Positions 1 through 6,456 of a DNA stretch of 61,923 bases are shown here, piece by piece. The position numbers and the translations under genes were made by a program. This stretch comes from Sulfuricurvum sp. (GTDB lineage Bacteria > Campylobacterota > Campylobacteria > Campylobacterales > Sulfurimonadaceae), in the NCBI GenBank assembly GCA_020721585.1, contig DYMK01000004.1:96786-158708 (forward strand), in the 5' to 3' direction. Position 1 is the first letter of the stretch. Every line of letters starts with the position of its first letter. The notes under the pieces are model-generated. The model saw only the letters and a list, made by a program, of their open reading frames with translations. It did not search any database and was not told the DNA's origin.

Positions 1-56
1 CTTACGAATGCTGCTACTGAATGCAAACCCACTAAACTGCTTCTTCTCCCTCATCG

Positions 57-458
57 TTGGATTCCCATTTTCTCATCGGAAGTTCCCATTTTGTGGTGAC
101 GGGGGAACCGGATATGGTTGTGGGGATATGCGCGTTGCTCCAAAGTGTGGGGGGAACCATCGATGCGGTGGTCTCTACCACCTTTAGTGAAGTATTGCAT
201 ACGATTGAAGCCCCCACGGTGTTTGTCGGGGACTTGGAAGATGCACGGCAGTTTTTTGACAAAGCGGATATGGTCATTAGTAATTTTCATGCGGAACGGA
301 TCTTGCACAGTTATCCCAATACGGCATTGGTTCTTAGAGGATTCCCCAATTACGAAGAGTTAGGCAATCCCCTCAAAAACGATCAGCTGTATGAGGGAAG
401 TACCTATTTTTTGTTTGAAATCGCAAATCATTTACGAAAGGTCAAATATGCAGAATAA
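57..458 (+). CDS. nifN: NifN C-terminal part (FeMo-cofactor scaffold subunit); upstream frame broken or lost
   Basis: The 133 encoded residues match the last third of NifN, which with NifE forms the scaffold where the FeMo-cofactor precursor matures. Visible are LDSHF at the start (first residue coded by TTG), GEPDM, VGDLED, and a GFPNYEELGNPL...YEGS tail close to the end. NifN is normally about 430-460 residues, so most of it should lie to the left. In this frame, however, stops occur at 18-20 and 33-35, so the coding frame does not run off the window edge. The TTG at 57 is only the first possible start and is not a credible native one. Another frame is open from base 2 to 187, so a one-base shift near 45-57 could rejoin the gene. 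Overlaps nifX by 11 bases. Family is clear; intactness is not. Confidence 0.8.
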   Translation: MDSHFLIGSSHFVVTGEPDMVVGICALLQSVGGTIDAVVSTTFSEVLHTIEAPTVFVGDLEDARQFFDKADMVISNFHAERILHSYPNTALVLRGFPNYEELGNPLKNDQLYEGSTYFLFEIANHLRKVKYAE

Positions 459-930
459 CACTTCCACCCCGACAGGGGAAAGCTTTAAAATTACCGTAGA
501 GGGGAATGGAATAATGGAAAATTTTTTGAGAGTTGCGTTCGCGACCAAAAATATGGAAGCAATCAATGCCCACTTCGGCGGAGCCAAAGAATTTGTCGTT
601 TACAACGTCTCCCCAAAAGGGTATGAGGTCTCTGAGGTGATTAAAACCGATACCTCTACGTTGGAAGATGATGATAAAACCGACTTTCGGGTACGCGCCC
701 TTAAAGGGGTCAATATTATGTATTGCGAAAGCATTGGAGGCACCGCAGCCGCCAAGGTCATTCGTGCGGGGATCCATCCTATGAAAGTGAGTGAACCGAC
801 TAAAATTGAGGATATTCTCCAAACATTGGTAACGATGATCAATGGCAATCCACCTCCGTGGATCAAAAATATTATACACATGAGTACCCCTCATGATGTA
901 CGACAAGACCGATGGGCGCAAGGGGAATAA
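448..930 (+). CDS. nifX: NifX, FeMo-cofactor/NifB-co carrier protein
   Basis: A 160-residue protein of the NifX/NafY/NifB C-terminal (dinitrogenase iron-molybdenum cofactor) family. It binds FeMo-cofactor precursors and passes them between NifB, NifEN and apo-dinitrogenase in the cytoplasm. Family features are LRVAFATKNMEAINAHFGGA near residues 27-46 and the YCESIGGTAAAKVI segment near residue 94. The start is the ATG at 448, chosen because a purine-rich GAAAGG lies about 6 bases upstream and because it overlaps the end of nifN as expected of a coupled operon. An upstream in-frame start at 391 would lie deep inside nifN. The next gene starts immediately after the stop. Confidence 0.93.
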   Translation: MQNNTSTPTGESFKITVEGNGIMENFLRVAFATKNMEAINAHFGGAKEFVVYNVSPKGYEVSEVIKTDTSTLEDDDKTDFRVRALKGVNIMYCESIGGTAAAKVIRAGIHPMKVSEPTKIEDILQTLVTMINGNPPPWIKNIIHMSTPHDVRQDRWAQGE

Positions 931-1383
931 GTGGAAAACGAAAAAATAGCCAATGATTTTGGGGTGGAGTTAATCCGTCAAATTCGCGCGCTCGATCAGT
1001 TTGGCAATTGGTCACGTATGAGTGATGAAGATTTGTTGATCAAAAAATACGTCAAAACCAAAGAGGATCTTAAATTAATCCCCCTTATTGCCGATATTGA
1101 TGAGATGTTGACCAATGACATTAAGATGATTTACAAAGCCATTGCCTTGGCGTTTGAGCGTAAAACGGGGGTGGTTTGTAACGTCATCATGGAGATGAGC
1201 CATGAGGGATTTGGTCGATGTGCGGTGATCGCAGGACGTATTTGCATCGTCGATAAATATTTTAAAGACGCGCACCGTTTTGGGTTTCGTACCTTGGATG
1301 CGTTGTTTGTCGATGGAGACAAACATTTAGCCAATGCCATGGCAATCTATGAGCACTATAAACCATGTATACAGGAGGGATGA
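931..1383 (+). CDS. NifX-associated nitrogen fixation protein (DUF269 family)
   Basis: A 150-residue protein with the signature of the DUF269/NifX-associated family, small helical proteins always found beside nifX or nifE-N and of unproven biochemical role. Recognisable are RALDQFGNW, the DIDEMLTNDIKMIYKAIALAFE helix region near residue 55-75 and GFGRCAVIAGRICIVDKYFKDAHRFGF across residues 98-124. The start codon is GTG, directly following the nifX stop with no spacer, so translation is probably coupled. Length is normal for the family. Function is inferred from operon position only. Confidence 0.9.
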   Translation: MENEKIANDFGVELIRQIRALDQFGNWSRMSDEDLLIKKYVKTKEDLKLIPLIADIDEMLTNDIKMIYKAIALAFERKTGVVCNVIMEMSHEGFGRCAVIAGRICIVDKYFKDAHRFGFRTLDALFVDGDKHLANAMAIYEHYKPCIQEG

Positions 1384-1384
1384 G

Positions 1385-1900
1385 ATGGCAAAAGTAGGTA
1401 TTTTTTTCGGAAGCAGCAGCGGAGTGACACGCGGGGCAGCGGAGCTTTTAGCCGAGGAATTCAAAGGATCTGAACTCATCGATATGGAAGAAGATTTTGA
1501 TGGGATTGAGCAATTTGAGGATTTTGATGTCTTGCTCATTGGGTCTTCGACATGGGGTCAGGGGGATCCTCAACGCGATTGGGTCGATCCGTTGTATGAG
1601 CTTAGTAACGATCAGCCCGATATGAGCGGTAAAAAAGTGGCGTTTTTTGGTGCGGGGGATCAAGACAAACATGGTGAACATTTTGTAAGTGCGTTGGGGA
1701 AAATGCACGATTTGTTCACCTCATTGGGGGCAAGTGCGTATGGATTTACCTCTACCCAAGGGTATACGTATGAATTTTCGTTGGCAGAACGCGAGGGAAA
1801 ATTGTGCGGTTTGGGGATCGATGATGTCAATCAAGAAGATTTGACTCAAGAACGGGTGAGTGCATGGGCAGTGCAACTCAAAACTGAGATGGGACTGTAG
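1385..1900 (+). CDS. nifF: Flavodoxin, probable electron donor to nitrogenase
   Basis: A 171-residue long-chain flavodoxin. The FMN phosphate loop is at residues 7-13 (GSSSGVT, in place of the usual TxTGxT). The isoalloxazine-flanking loops are around SSTWGQGD near residue 56-63 and FGAGDQDKHGEHF near residue 92-104, followed by the TQGYTYEFS segment. Flavodoxins in nif operons pass electrons to the Fe protein, so nifF is the likely role, although a housekeeping flavodoxin cannot be excluded from sequence alone. The ATG at 1385 is chosen because AGGAGG lies just upstream (1374-1379); a further in-frame ATG at 1334 would overlap the previous gene. Confidence 0.9.
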   Translation: MAKVGIFFGSSSGVTRGAAELLAEEFKGSELIDMEEDFDGIEQFEDFDVLLIGSSTWGQGDPQRDWVDPLYELSNDQPDMSGKKVAFFGAGDQDKHGEHFVSALGKMHDLFTSLGASAYGFTSTQGYTYEFSLAEREGKLCGLGIDDVNQEDLTQERVSAWAVQLKTEMGL

Positions 1901-1914
1901 AGTCAAAATTGCAT
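1898..1914 (+). promoter_or_regulatory. Sigma-54-like promoter upstream of nifW (AG-N10-GC type)
   Basis: The 17-base string TAGAGTCAAAATTGCAT overlaps the flavodoxin stop codon. It has sigma-54 spacing (two bases, 10 bases, GC) but AG replaces the usual GG of the -24 element. The same form precedes rpoN, the PII gene, nifU and nifH. The predicted start, near 1924, leaves a leader of about 16 bases containing the TAAGGAG ribosome site of nifW. Confidence 0.55.
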
Positions 1915-1939
1915 ACGCAAACACAGTAAGGAGCATACG

Positions 1940-2314
1940 ATGGGAACGTTAGACGAATTTCAAAAAATTACCGATACCGAAGACTTTTTTGATTTTTTTG
2001 AGGTACCGTTTGATGAACGTCTGATTAACGCAAAACGGTTTCATATCATGAAAAAGTTTGGCGAATTGGTCGAAAAAGCGACAGGGCATGATATGGGAAG
2101 TGAGGTCAAACTCCTTGAATATTACCGTTTTGCCCTCATTACGGTCTACAAAAATTTTGAAAACGGCTACAGTCCCTCCGCAGCAGATGTGTGGGCGATG
2201 TTCGATAATCCCAGCGCGTGTGGGAGTTGCTCCACCTCCAGCAGCTGCAATGATGTAGAGGAGGTGAGTCATGGAGTCCACGCCTGCACCAGTCACAATA
2301 CCCTTAGTTTCTGA
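1940..2314 (+). CDS. nifW: NifW, nitrogenase stabilising/protective protein
   Basis: A 124-residue protein of the NifW family, which associates with the MoFe protein and helps protect it or its maturation under oxygen. The family core is DFFDFFEVPFDERLIN at residues 15-30, followed by RFHIMKKFG and LLEYYRFALITVYKNFE. The C-terminal tail is cysteine-rich (C94, C97, C103 and a later Cys near 115), a possible metal or Fe-S site; this is an observation only. A strong ribosome site (AAGGAG) lies 7 bases before the ATG. The last 44 bases overlap the start of nifZ. Confidence 0.92.
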   Translation: MGTLDEFQKITDTEDFFDFFEVPFDERLINAKRFHIMKKFGELVEKATGHDMGSEVKLLEYYRFALITVYKNFENGYSPSAADVWAMFDNPSACGSCSTSSSCNDVEEVSHGVHACTSHNTLSF

Positions 2315-2717
2315 GGAGGATATGCCCATTAACAATGAGGCACGCACAACCAACCTCTACAAAATGTCGACGAAAGATGAGATCCTCTCGGTATTTAGAA
2401 TCGGTCAGCGGGTGCGACTTATCAAAGCGATCCGTAACGATGGAACCTACCCTCACGCTCGGGTGGGGGATGTACTCATTGAAGCGGGGGCTGAGGGGTA
2501 TGTCCGTAAAATCGGCGACTTTTTGCAAACCATCCGCGTTTATGAGGTCACTTTCATCGAAGAGGGGCTTGCGTTTGGGTGTCGAGAAGCAGAACTTGAA
2601 GATGCTCTTGAAGAGGATGGATACGATGAAGTGGCGGAAGAACTTCAATGGCTCAAAGAACATCGTGCCGCTAGAGCTGCCCAAAAAGCAGCGCAATCTC
2701 AAGAAGAGGGGGAGTGA
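2271..2717 (+). CDS. nifZ: NifZ, P-cluster maturation protein
   Basis: A 148-residue member of the NifZ family, needed for full formation of the second P-cluster of the MoFe protein. The family core begins near residue 44: GQRVRLIKAIRNDGTYPHA, then GAEGYVRKIGDFLQ and YEVTFIEEG. The start at 2271 has an ideal AGAGGAGG ribosome site 6 bases upstream. A second in-frame ATG at 2322 has an AGGAGG only 2 bases away, probably too close, but would remove the overlap with nifW and yield a 131-residue protein. The C-terminal 30 residues are a charged Ala/Gln/Glu helix. Confidence 0.9.
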   Translation: MESTPAPVTIPLVSEEDMPINNEARTTNLYKMSTKDEILSVFRIGQRVRLIKAIRNDGTYPHARVGDVLIEAGAEGYVRKIGDFLQTIRVYEVTFIEEGLAFGCREAELEDALEEDGYDEVAEELQWLKEHRAARAAQKAAQSQEEGE

Positions 2718-2771
2718 TCAACCCTTTTTGGGATTTGTGCAGACTGTAGGGGAATTAAGAGGAGGTTCAAA

Positions 2772-3155
2772 ATGGTGAGTGTGATTTTTTGCGGCTTTGG
2801 CGAAAAACAAGATAAACGTGTTTTTGCCAAAACGGGCGATGTGTTATTACGAGTGGCGCACAGTAATGGTATTACCCTTGCATCCGATTGTAAAGATGGG
2901 ATGTGCGGTAGTTGTGCGGTTCGTATCGAAGAGATTTCAAATGATGAACAATTGGATTCAACCCTAGAGGATTATTCCTCCAAAGGTCAAGCGGTCTATA
3001 TGGACGATAAAGAGCTTGAAACGTTGATCAGTATGGGTGCCATCACGAAAAAAGAGGCGGAAATCGCACAACAATACAATCGTCCCACACCGGTACGTTT
3101 GGCGTGTCAATGCGCGATCAAAAATGCGTCGATATTGGTTAAACCGTATAACTAA
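2772..3155 (+). CDS. [2Fe-2S] ferredoxin, nif-associated
   Basis: A 127-residue plant/adrenodoxin-type ferredoxin. The cluster loop is C40-x4-C45-x2-C48 (SDCKDGMCGSCAV), with the fourth ligand at C112 in LACQC. Between them lies an unusually long insert of about 40 residues (residues 60-105), richer in acidic residues than typical 95-110 residue ferredoxins. It has a strong AGGAGG ribosome site 6 bases before the ATG. Its position between nifZ and rpoN suggests a role in electron supply to nitrogenase or its assembly, but partner specificity cannot be read from sequence. A second ferredoxin follows 62 bases downstream. Confidence 0.9.
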   Translation: MVSVIFCGFGEKQDKRVFAKTGDVLLRVAHSNGITLASDCKDGMCGSCAVRIEEISNDEQLDSTLEDYSSKGQAVYMDDKELETLISMGAITKKEAEIAQQYNRPTPVRLACQCAIKNASILVKPYN

Positions 3156-3217
3156 GACCAAATGGCGGAGTGGGTTTTACCCATAAAATCTATAAAATAA
3201 TACAATAAGGGGTTGAG

Positions 3218-3508
3218 ATGACAACACGTGTAGAAATTATAAATGACTTTTTGGCGATTAACGTCACAGCAGGAAAAACGATTCAAGACATCGTTGAAGC
3301 ATCCGGAAGCACACTTCCTTTTGGTTGCCGTGATGGCGAATGCGGTACGTGCGTCGTGATGATTGAATCAGGGATGGAATTTATGAGTCCCATCAATGAC
3401 AAAGAAAAAGCGGTGCTTAAAACCGTAGGAGAAACCAGCCCAAAAGCGCGCCTTGCGTGCCAAATGAAAGTGGTTGCTCCCAACGGATTGGTTCGTATCA
3501 AATACTAA
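3218..3508 (+). CDS. [2Fe-2S] ferredoxin, short form, nif-associated
   Basis: A compact 96-residue ferredoxin with ligands C37-x4-C42-x2-C45 (FGCRDGECGTCVV) and C81 (LACQM). It is related to the preceding ferredoxin but lacks its long insert, so the two are probably diverged duplicates with different partners. The ribosome site AAGGGG is 6 bases before the ATG. The spacer before it (3156-3217) holds a small hairpin (TGGGT/ACCCA at about 3171-3183) but no clear sigma-54 box, so it is probably co-transcribed with the upstream genes. Confidence 0.9.
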   Translation: MTTRVEIINDFLAINVTAGKTIQDIVEASGSTLPFGCRDGECGTCVVMIESGMEFMSPINDKEKAVLKTVGETSPKARLACQMKVVAPNGLVRIKY

Positions 3509-3616
3509 GACCAAACCTCACTACGCTCTTTCGTTTCACCTCAGGAGAGGATGGAACGAGGAAAATGCCCACTTTTTAATCATCCAAACACCCCCTTTAT
3601 CCCTATACTGTTACGT

Positions 3617-3633
3617 AAGAACAAAAAATGCAG
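3617..3633 (+). promoter_or_regulatory. Sigma-54-like promoter upstream of rpoN (AG-N10-GC type)
   Basis: The string AAGAACAAAAAATGCAG has AG, ten bases, then GC, as in the other four nif promoters; only its first base departs from their shared T. The start would be near 3643, leaving a leader of about 28 bases. If real, rpoN is autoregulated. It lies in a 162-base non-coding stretch with no other clear signal. Confidence 0.45.
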
Positions 3634-3670
3634 TTGATTGGAAACATGAACTTATTTTAGGGAAAATCTG

Positions 3671-4936
3671 ATGCAAACGACCCTTTCGTACAAACAAAAA
3701 CAACTCCCTCGATTGTCCATGCAGACGTGGTTGCCGCTGTTGCAATGCTCCTTAAATGAGTTAGAAAAACATCTCCAAGTTATTACCAATGAAAACCCTT
3801 GCCTTGAAGTCCAATCGGGATTTGAAGAGTCCAATGCCCAAGTAGGGGGAAGTTCCGCATACGGGGCGTTTCAAAATTATGTCTCCAATGCCTCCAGTGA
3901 CCAAATCGAGTGGCTGAGTATCTCCTCCGTCTCCCTCTACCAAAAGCTCGAAGAACAAATCGTTGCCCCCCTTTTCCCCACCCCCATCTCCCAAAAAATC
4001 GCTCGACAGATCATCTACTACATCAGCGATGAGGGGTATTTTGAGGGGAGTGTGGAGGAGATTGCCCTCCAATGCGATACCGATTCCCATACGGTCGAGC
4101 GGGTACGTCAACGTTTCGCCCATCTCGAACCCTCCGGCGTGGGGGCGTGCGATTACAAAGAGTCCTTTTTGTTCCAGCTCAACGATTACGATTTGGACGA
4201 TGAACTCTCTATTTTGTTGGGGGCGATGATTTTGCAATTCGATAAAATGGAAAAATTCATCAAACACCCCCGTCTTCATGATGCCAAACATATTTTGCAA
4301 CATTTTAAAAATCCCCCCGCACTGGAGTACATGGAACCTCAAGCGCAGATTATCCCCGATTTGTTTGTCGAATTTTCAGGCTCGGAGTTGACCATACGGA
4401 TCAATCACGCCTTTTACCCCGATTTGAAGGTGAGTATGATTGATAAATACGACAATTTCGCCCGCCAAAAATTCAAAGAGGCACGTGAATTGGTGAAGCT
4501 TTTGGATTTGCGCAAAGCAACGTTGTACAATATTGCCCTCGTCTTACTGGAAAAACAGTACGGGTTTTTTATGGGGGGAGAACTCAAACCTTTGCGTCTT
4601 CAAGATGTCGCCGATGAGCTAGGGTTTAACGAATCGACCATCTCCCGCGCCATTTCGGATAAGTATATTCAGACCGAACGGGGATTGTATCCGTTTAAAG
4701 AGTTTTTCTCCAATGCCATTGGGGAGGTCTCTACCTCAGAAATCAAACATTTTCTTCAACGGTTAGTCAATAGCGAAAACAAAGAAGATCCCTTTAGTGA
4801 CAAAATATTGCACGAGCGGATTGAGGGGCGTTTTGGGGTCAAAATGGTGCGCCGTGTTATTGCAAAATACCGTCAAGAACTCGATATCCCCTCCTACAAA
4901 GAGCGGGCGTTTTTATACAAGCTGGAGTTGCTGTAA
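3671..4936 (+). CDS. rpoN: RNA polymerase sigma-54 factor, nif-linked
   Basis: A 421-residue sigma-54. Region I (activator-responsive, Leu/Gln-rich: YKQKQLPRLSMQTWLPLLQCS) covers residues 7-45, followed by a short acidic linker, the core-binding domain (about 85-230) and the DNA-binding domain with a helix-turn-helix (LRLQDVADELGFNESTISR near 312-330). The RpoN box at 393-402 is VRRVIAKYRQ, versus the near-universal ARRTVAKYRE: four changes, although the Arg-Arg and AKYR core is retained. It directs transcription from -24/-12 promoters that need an enhancer-binding ATPase. Its place inside the nif block suggests a nif-dedicated copy in addition to the usual flagellar one; the second copy is not visible here. 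Convergent with the PII gene, 9 bases away. Confidence 0.95.
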   Translation: MQTTLSYKQKQLPRLSMQTWLPLLQCSLNELEKHLQVITNENPCLEVQSGFEESNAQVGGSSAYGAFQNYVSNASSDQIEWLSISSVSLYQKLEEQIVAPLFPTPISQKIARQIIYYISDEGYFEGSVEEIALQCDTDSHTVERVRQRFAHLEPSGVGACDYKESFLFQLNDYDLDDELSILLGAMILQFDKMEKFIKHPRLHDAKHILQHFKNPPALEYMEPQAQIIPDLFVEFSGSELTIRINHAFYPDLKVSMIDKYDNFARQKFKEARELVKLLDLRKATLYNIALVLLEKQYGFFMGGELKPLRLQDVADELGFNESTISRAISDKYIQTERGLYPFKEFFSNAIGEVSTSEIKHFLQRLVNSENKEDPFSDKILHERIEGRFGVKMVRRVIAKYRQELDIPSYKERAFLYKLELL

Positions 4937-4945
4937 AGCAACTTT

Positions 4946-5341
4946 CTAGCTTGATGGCGTATCCACCGCAGTGAAGTGGGTGTTGGTTTTAGTGCCGGTG
5001 CGGGGGATGGGTTGGGTTAATGCCGATTCATCTTTTTCCCCCGTACGGATGCGTTCCACCTCGACTACCGGAGTAACCCACATTTTCCCCGCACCGTGAC
5101 CCAAATCTTGGGTATTGGCACGAATCGATTCCATGGTGAGGGCTTTATGCTCCTCATCGGAGACGACAATGAGTAACATCACTTTGGGGAACAAATCGGG
5201 CGCATTGTTTTTTTCGGCGATCCCCAATGACCCTTTTCCGATCACGTCCATCACGGTGACCCCCTCAATCCCATTATCAAACAATTCTCGTAAAACATCA
5301 TTCAGACAGTGACGATTAAAAACAGCGGTAATTTGAAACAT
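4946..5341 (-). CDS. PII-family nitrogen regulator with degenerate T-loop
   Basis: A 131-residue PII-like protein (GlnB/GlnK/NifI superfamily), a trimeric sensor of 2-oxoglutarate, ATP and ADP. The beta-strand core (FQITAVFNRHCLNDVLREL, GIEGVTVMDVIGKG) and the C-terminal nucleotide region (GAGKMWVTPVVEVERIRTGE) are conserved. The T-loop (residues about 37-52) is short and lacks the usual GHTELYRGAEY stretch, so Tyr51, the uridylylation site, is absent. The C-terminus carries an extra Thr/Pro-rich tail of about 22 residues. It is divergent from nifU with its own nif-type promoter, which suggests regulation of nitrogenase or nif transcription. AAAGGA precedes the ATG. Confidence 0.85.
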   Translation of the reverse strand: MFQITAVFNRHCLNDVLRELFDNGIEGVTVMDVIGKGSLGIAEKNNAPDLFPKVMLLIVVSDEEHKALTMESIRANTQDLGHGAGKMWVTPVVEVERIRTGEKDESALTQPIPRTGTKTNTHFTAVDTPSS

Positions 5342-5376
5342 AATTGATCCTTTAATACGACAAGATATTCCACCGA

Positions 5377-5393
5377 CTGCATATCCCGTTCTA
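5377..5393 (-). promoter_or_regulatory. Sigma-54-like promoter of the PII gene (AG-N10-GC type)
   Basis: On the minus strand the string reads TAGAACGGGATATGCAG: AG, ten bases, GC. The predicted start near 5367 gives a leader of about 26 bases. It diverges from the matching nifU promoter at 5428-5444, and the palindrome at 5405-5418 lies between the two. Confidence 0.55.
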
Positions 5394-5404
5394 GCCTAAA
5401 AAGA

Positions 5405-5418
5405 TGACAAAAATGTCA
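5405..5418. promoter_or_regulatory. Palindromic operator between divergent PII and nifU promoters
   Basis: Perfect inverted repeat TGACA-AAAA-TGTCA, centred about 43-45 bases from each predicted start and thus midway between the two promoters. A similar 14-mer, TGACAAATTTGTAG, lies about 83 bases upstream of the predicted nifH start (52300-52313). The binding protein is unknown. It is not the classical NifA site (TGT-N10-ACA). Confidence 0.45.
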
Positions 5419-5427
5419 GGATGCGAA

Positions 5428-5444
5428 TAGAATAGGGTTTGCAT
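5428..5444 (+). promoter_or_regulatory. Sigma-54-like promoter of nifU (AG-N10-GC type)
   Basis: TAGAATAGGGTTTGCAT: AG, ten bases, GC. It is nearly identical in both boxes to the nifH promoter (TAGAATACCCCTTGCAT). The predicted start near 5454 gives a 25-base leader with the AAGGAG site of nifU. Confidence 0.65.
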
Positions 5445-5478
5445 TTAGAAGCGAATTATCATCCATCAAGGAGCAACA

Positions 5479-6456
5479 ATGGCACGTGACACCCTCATCG
5501 GCGGAGCATTATGGGAAGAGTACTCCAACGAAGTACAACGACGGATGAACGATCCGATTAATATGGGGGAGATTACCCAAGAAGAGGCAGATGCTGCGGG
5601 GAAACAACTCATCATCGCCGATTTTGGGGCAGAGAGCTGTGGAGATGCGGTGCGACTGTACTGGATGATTGACCCTTCTACCGATGTGATCGTTAAAAGC
5701 CGATTCAAAAGTTTCGGGTGCGGTACGGCGATTGCCAGTTCGGACATGATGGCAGAGTTATGTATGAATAAAACGGTCGATGAAGCGCTCAAAATCACCA
5801 ACATTGATGTCGAAAAAGCGTTACGGGATGAGGAAGACATTCCCGCCGTTCCGGGGCAAAAGATGCACTGTTCGGTCATGGCGTACGATGTGATCAAAAA
5901 AGCAGCTTCGATCTACAAAGGGGTCGATATGGCGGAATTTGAGACCGAATTTATCATCTGTGAATGCGCCCGTGTGAGTTTGGAGACGCTCAAAGAGGTG
6001 ATCCGTCTCAATAAGCTAGAGACCATTGCGCAAATCACCGACTACACCAAAGCAGGAGGCTTTTGTAAATCGTGTATCCAAAGCGGGGGACATGAGAAAA
6101 AAGAGGTGTATTTGGTCGATCTCCTCGCTGAAGTGAAAGAAGAACTCAAAAAAGAGGCGATCAGCAAAAAGATCAAAGAGGCCAAAGGGGATGGAAACTT
6201 CAATGCGATGAGTTTGGTACAAAAACTCCGCAGCATCGAATCAATCCTCGAAGAGTACATCCGCCCAACCCTCAAAGCCGATCATGGGGATGTCGAAGTG
6301 ATCGACCTTAAAGAAGTAGAGGGGGAACACGAACTTTATATCCAATATAAGGGGGAGTGTATGAGCTGTTCGATGAACACCACGACGACGCTTGCGGGGA
6401 TGCAGGATATGCTCAATTTCAAACTCAAAGCCAATTTACGGGTCATGGTGGTCTAA
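5479..6456 (+). CDS. nifU: NifU, Fe-S cluster scaffold for nitrogenase
   Basis: A 325-residue three-domain NifU. The N-terminal IscU-like domain carries the transient-cluster cysteines C54, C81 and C131. The central BFD-like [2Fe-2S] domain has C161, C163, C196 and C199. The C-terminal Nfu domain has the C294-x2-C297 pair (GECMSCS). It assembles [2Fe-2S] and [4Fe-4S] clusters for NifH, NifB and other nif proteins from sulfur normally supplied by NifS; no nifS is present in this window. First gene of an operon with its own sigma-54-like promoter. AAGGAG precedes the ATG, and the stop overlaps the next start (TAATG). Confidence 0.97.
   Translation: MARDTLIGGALWEEYSNEVQRRMNDPINMGEITQEEADAAGKQLIIADFGAESCGDAVRLYWMIDPSTDVIVKSRFKSFGCGTAIASSDMMAELCMNKTVDEALKITNIDVEKALRDEEDIPAVPGQKMHCSVMAYDVIKKAASIYKGVDMAEFETEFIICECARVSLETLKEVIRLNKLETIAQITDYTKAGGFCKSCIQSGGHEKKEVYLVDLLAEVKEELKKEAISKKIKEAKGDGNFNAMSLVQKLRSIESILEEYIRPTLKADHGDVEVIDLKEVEGEHELYIQYKGECMSCSMNTTTTLAGMQDMLNFKLKANLRVMVV

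Noticed and set aside
2718-2771. A further AG-N10-GC promoter before the first ferredoxin
   Set aside because: The only TGCA there (about 2738) has TT, not AG, ten bases upstream of GC.
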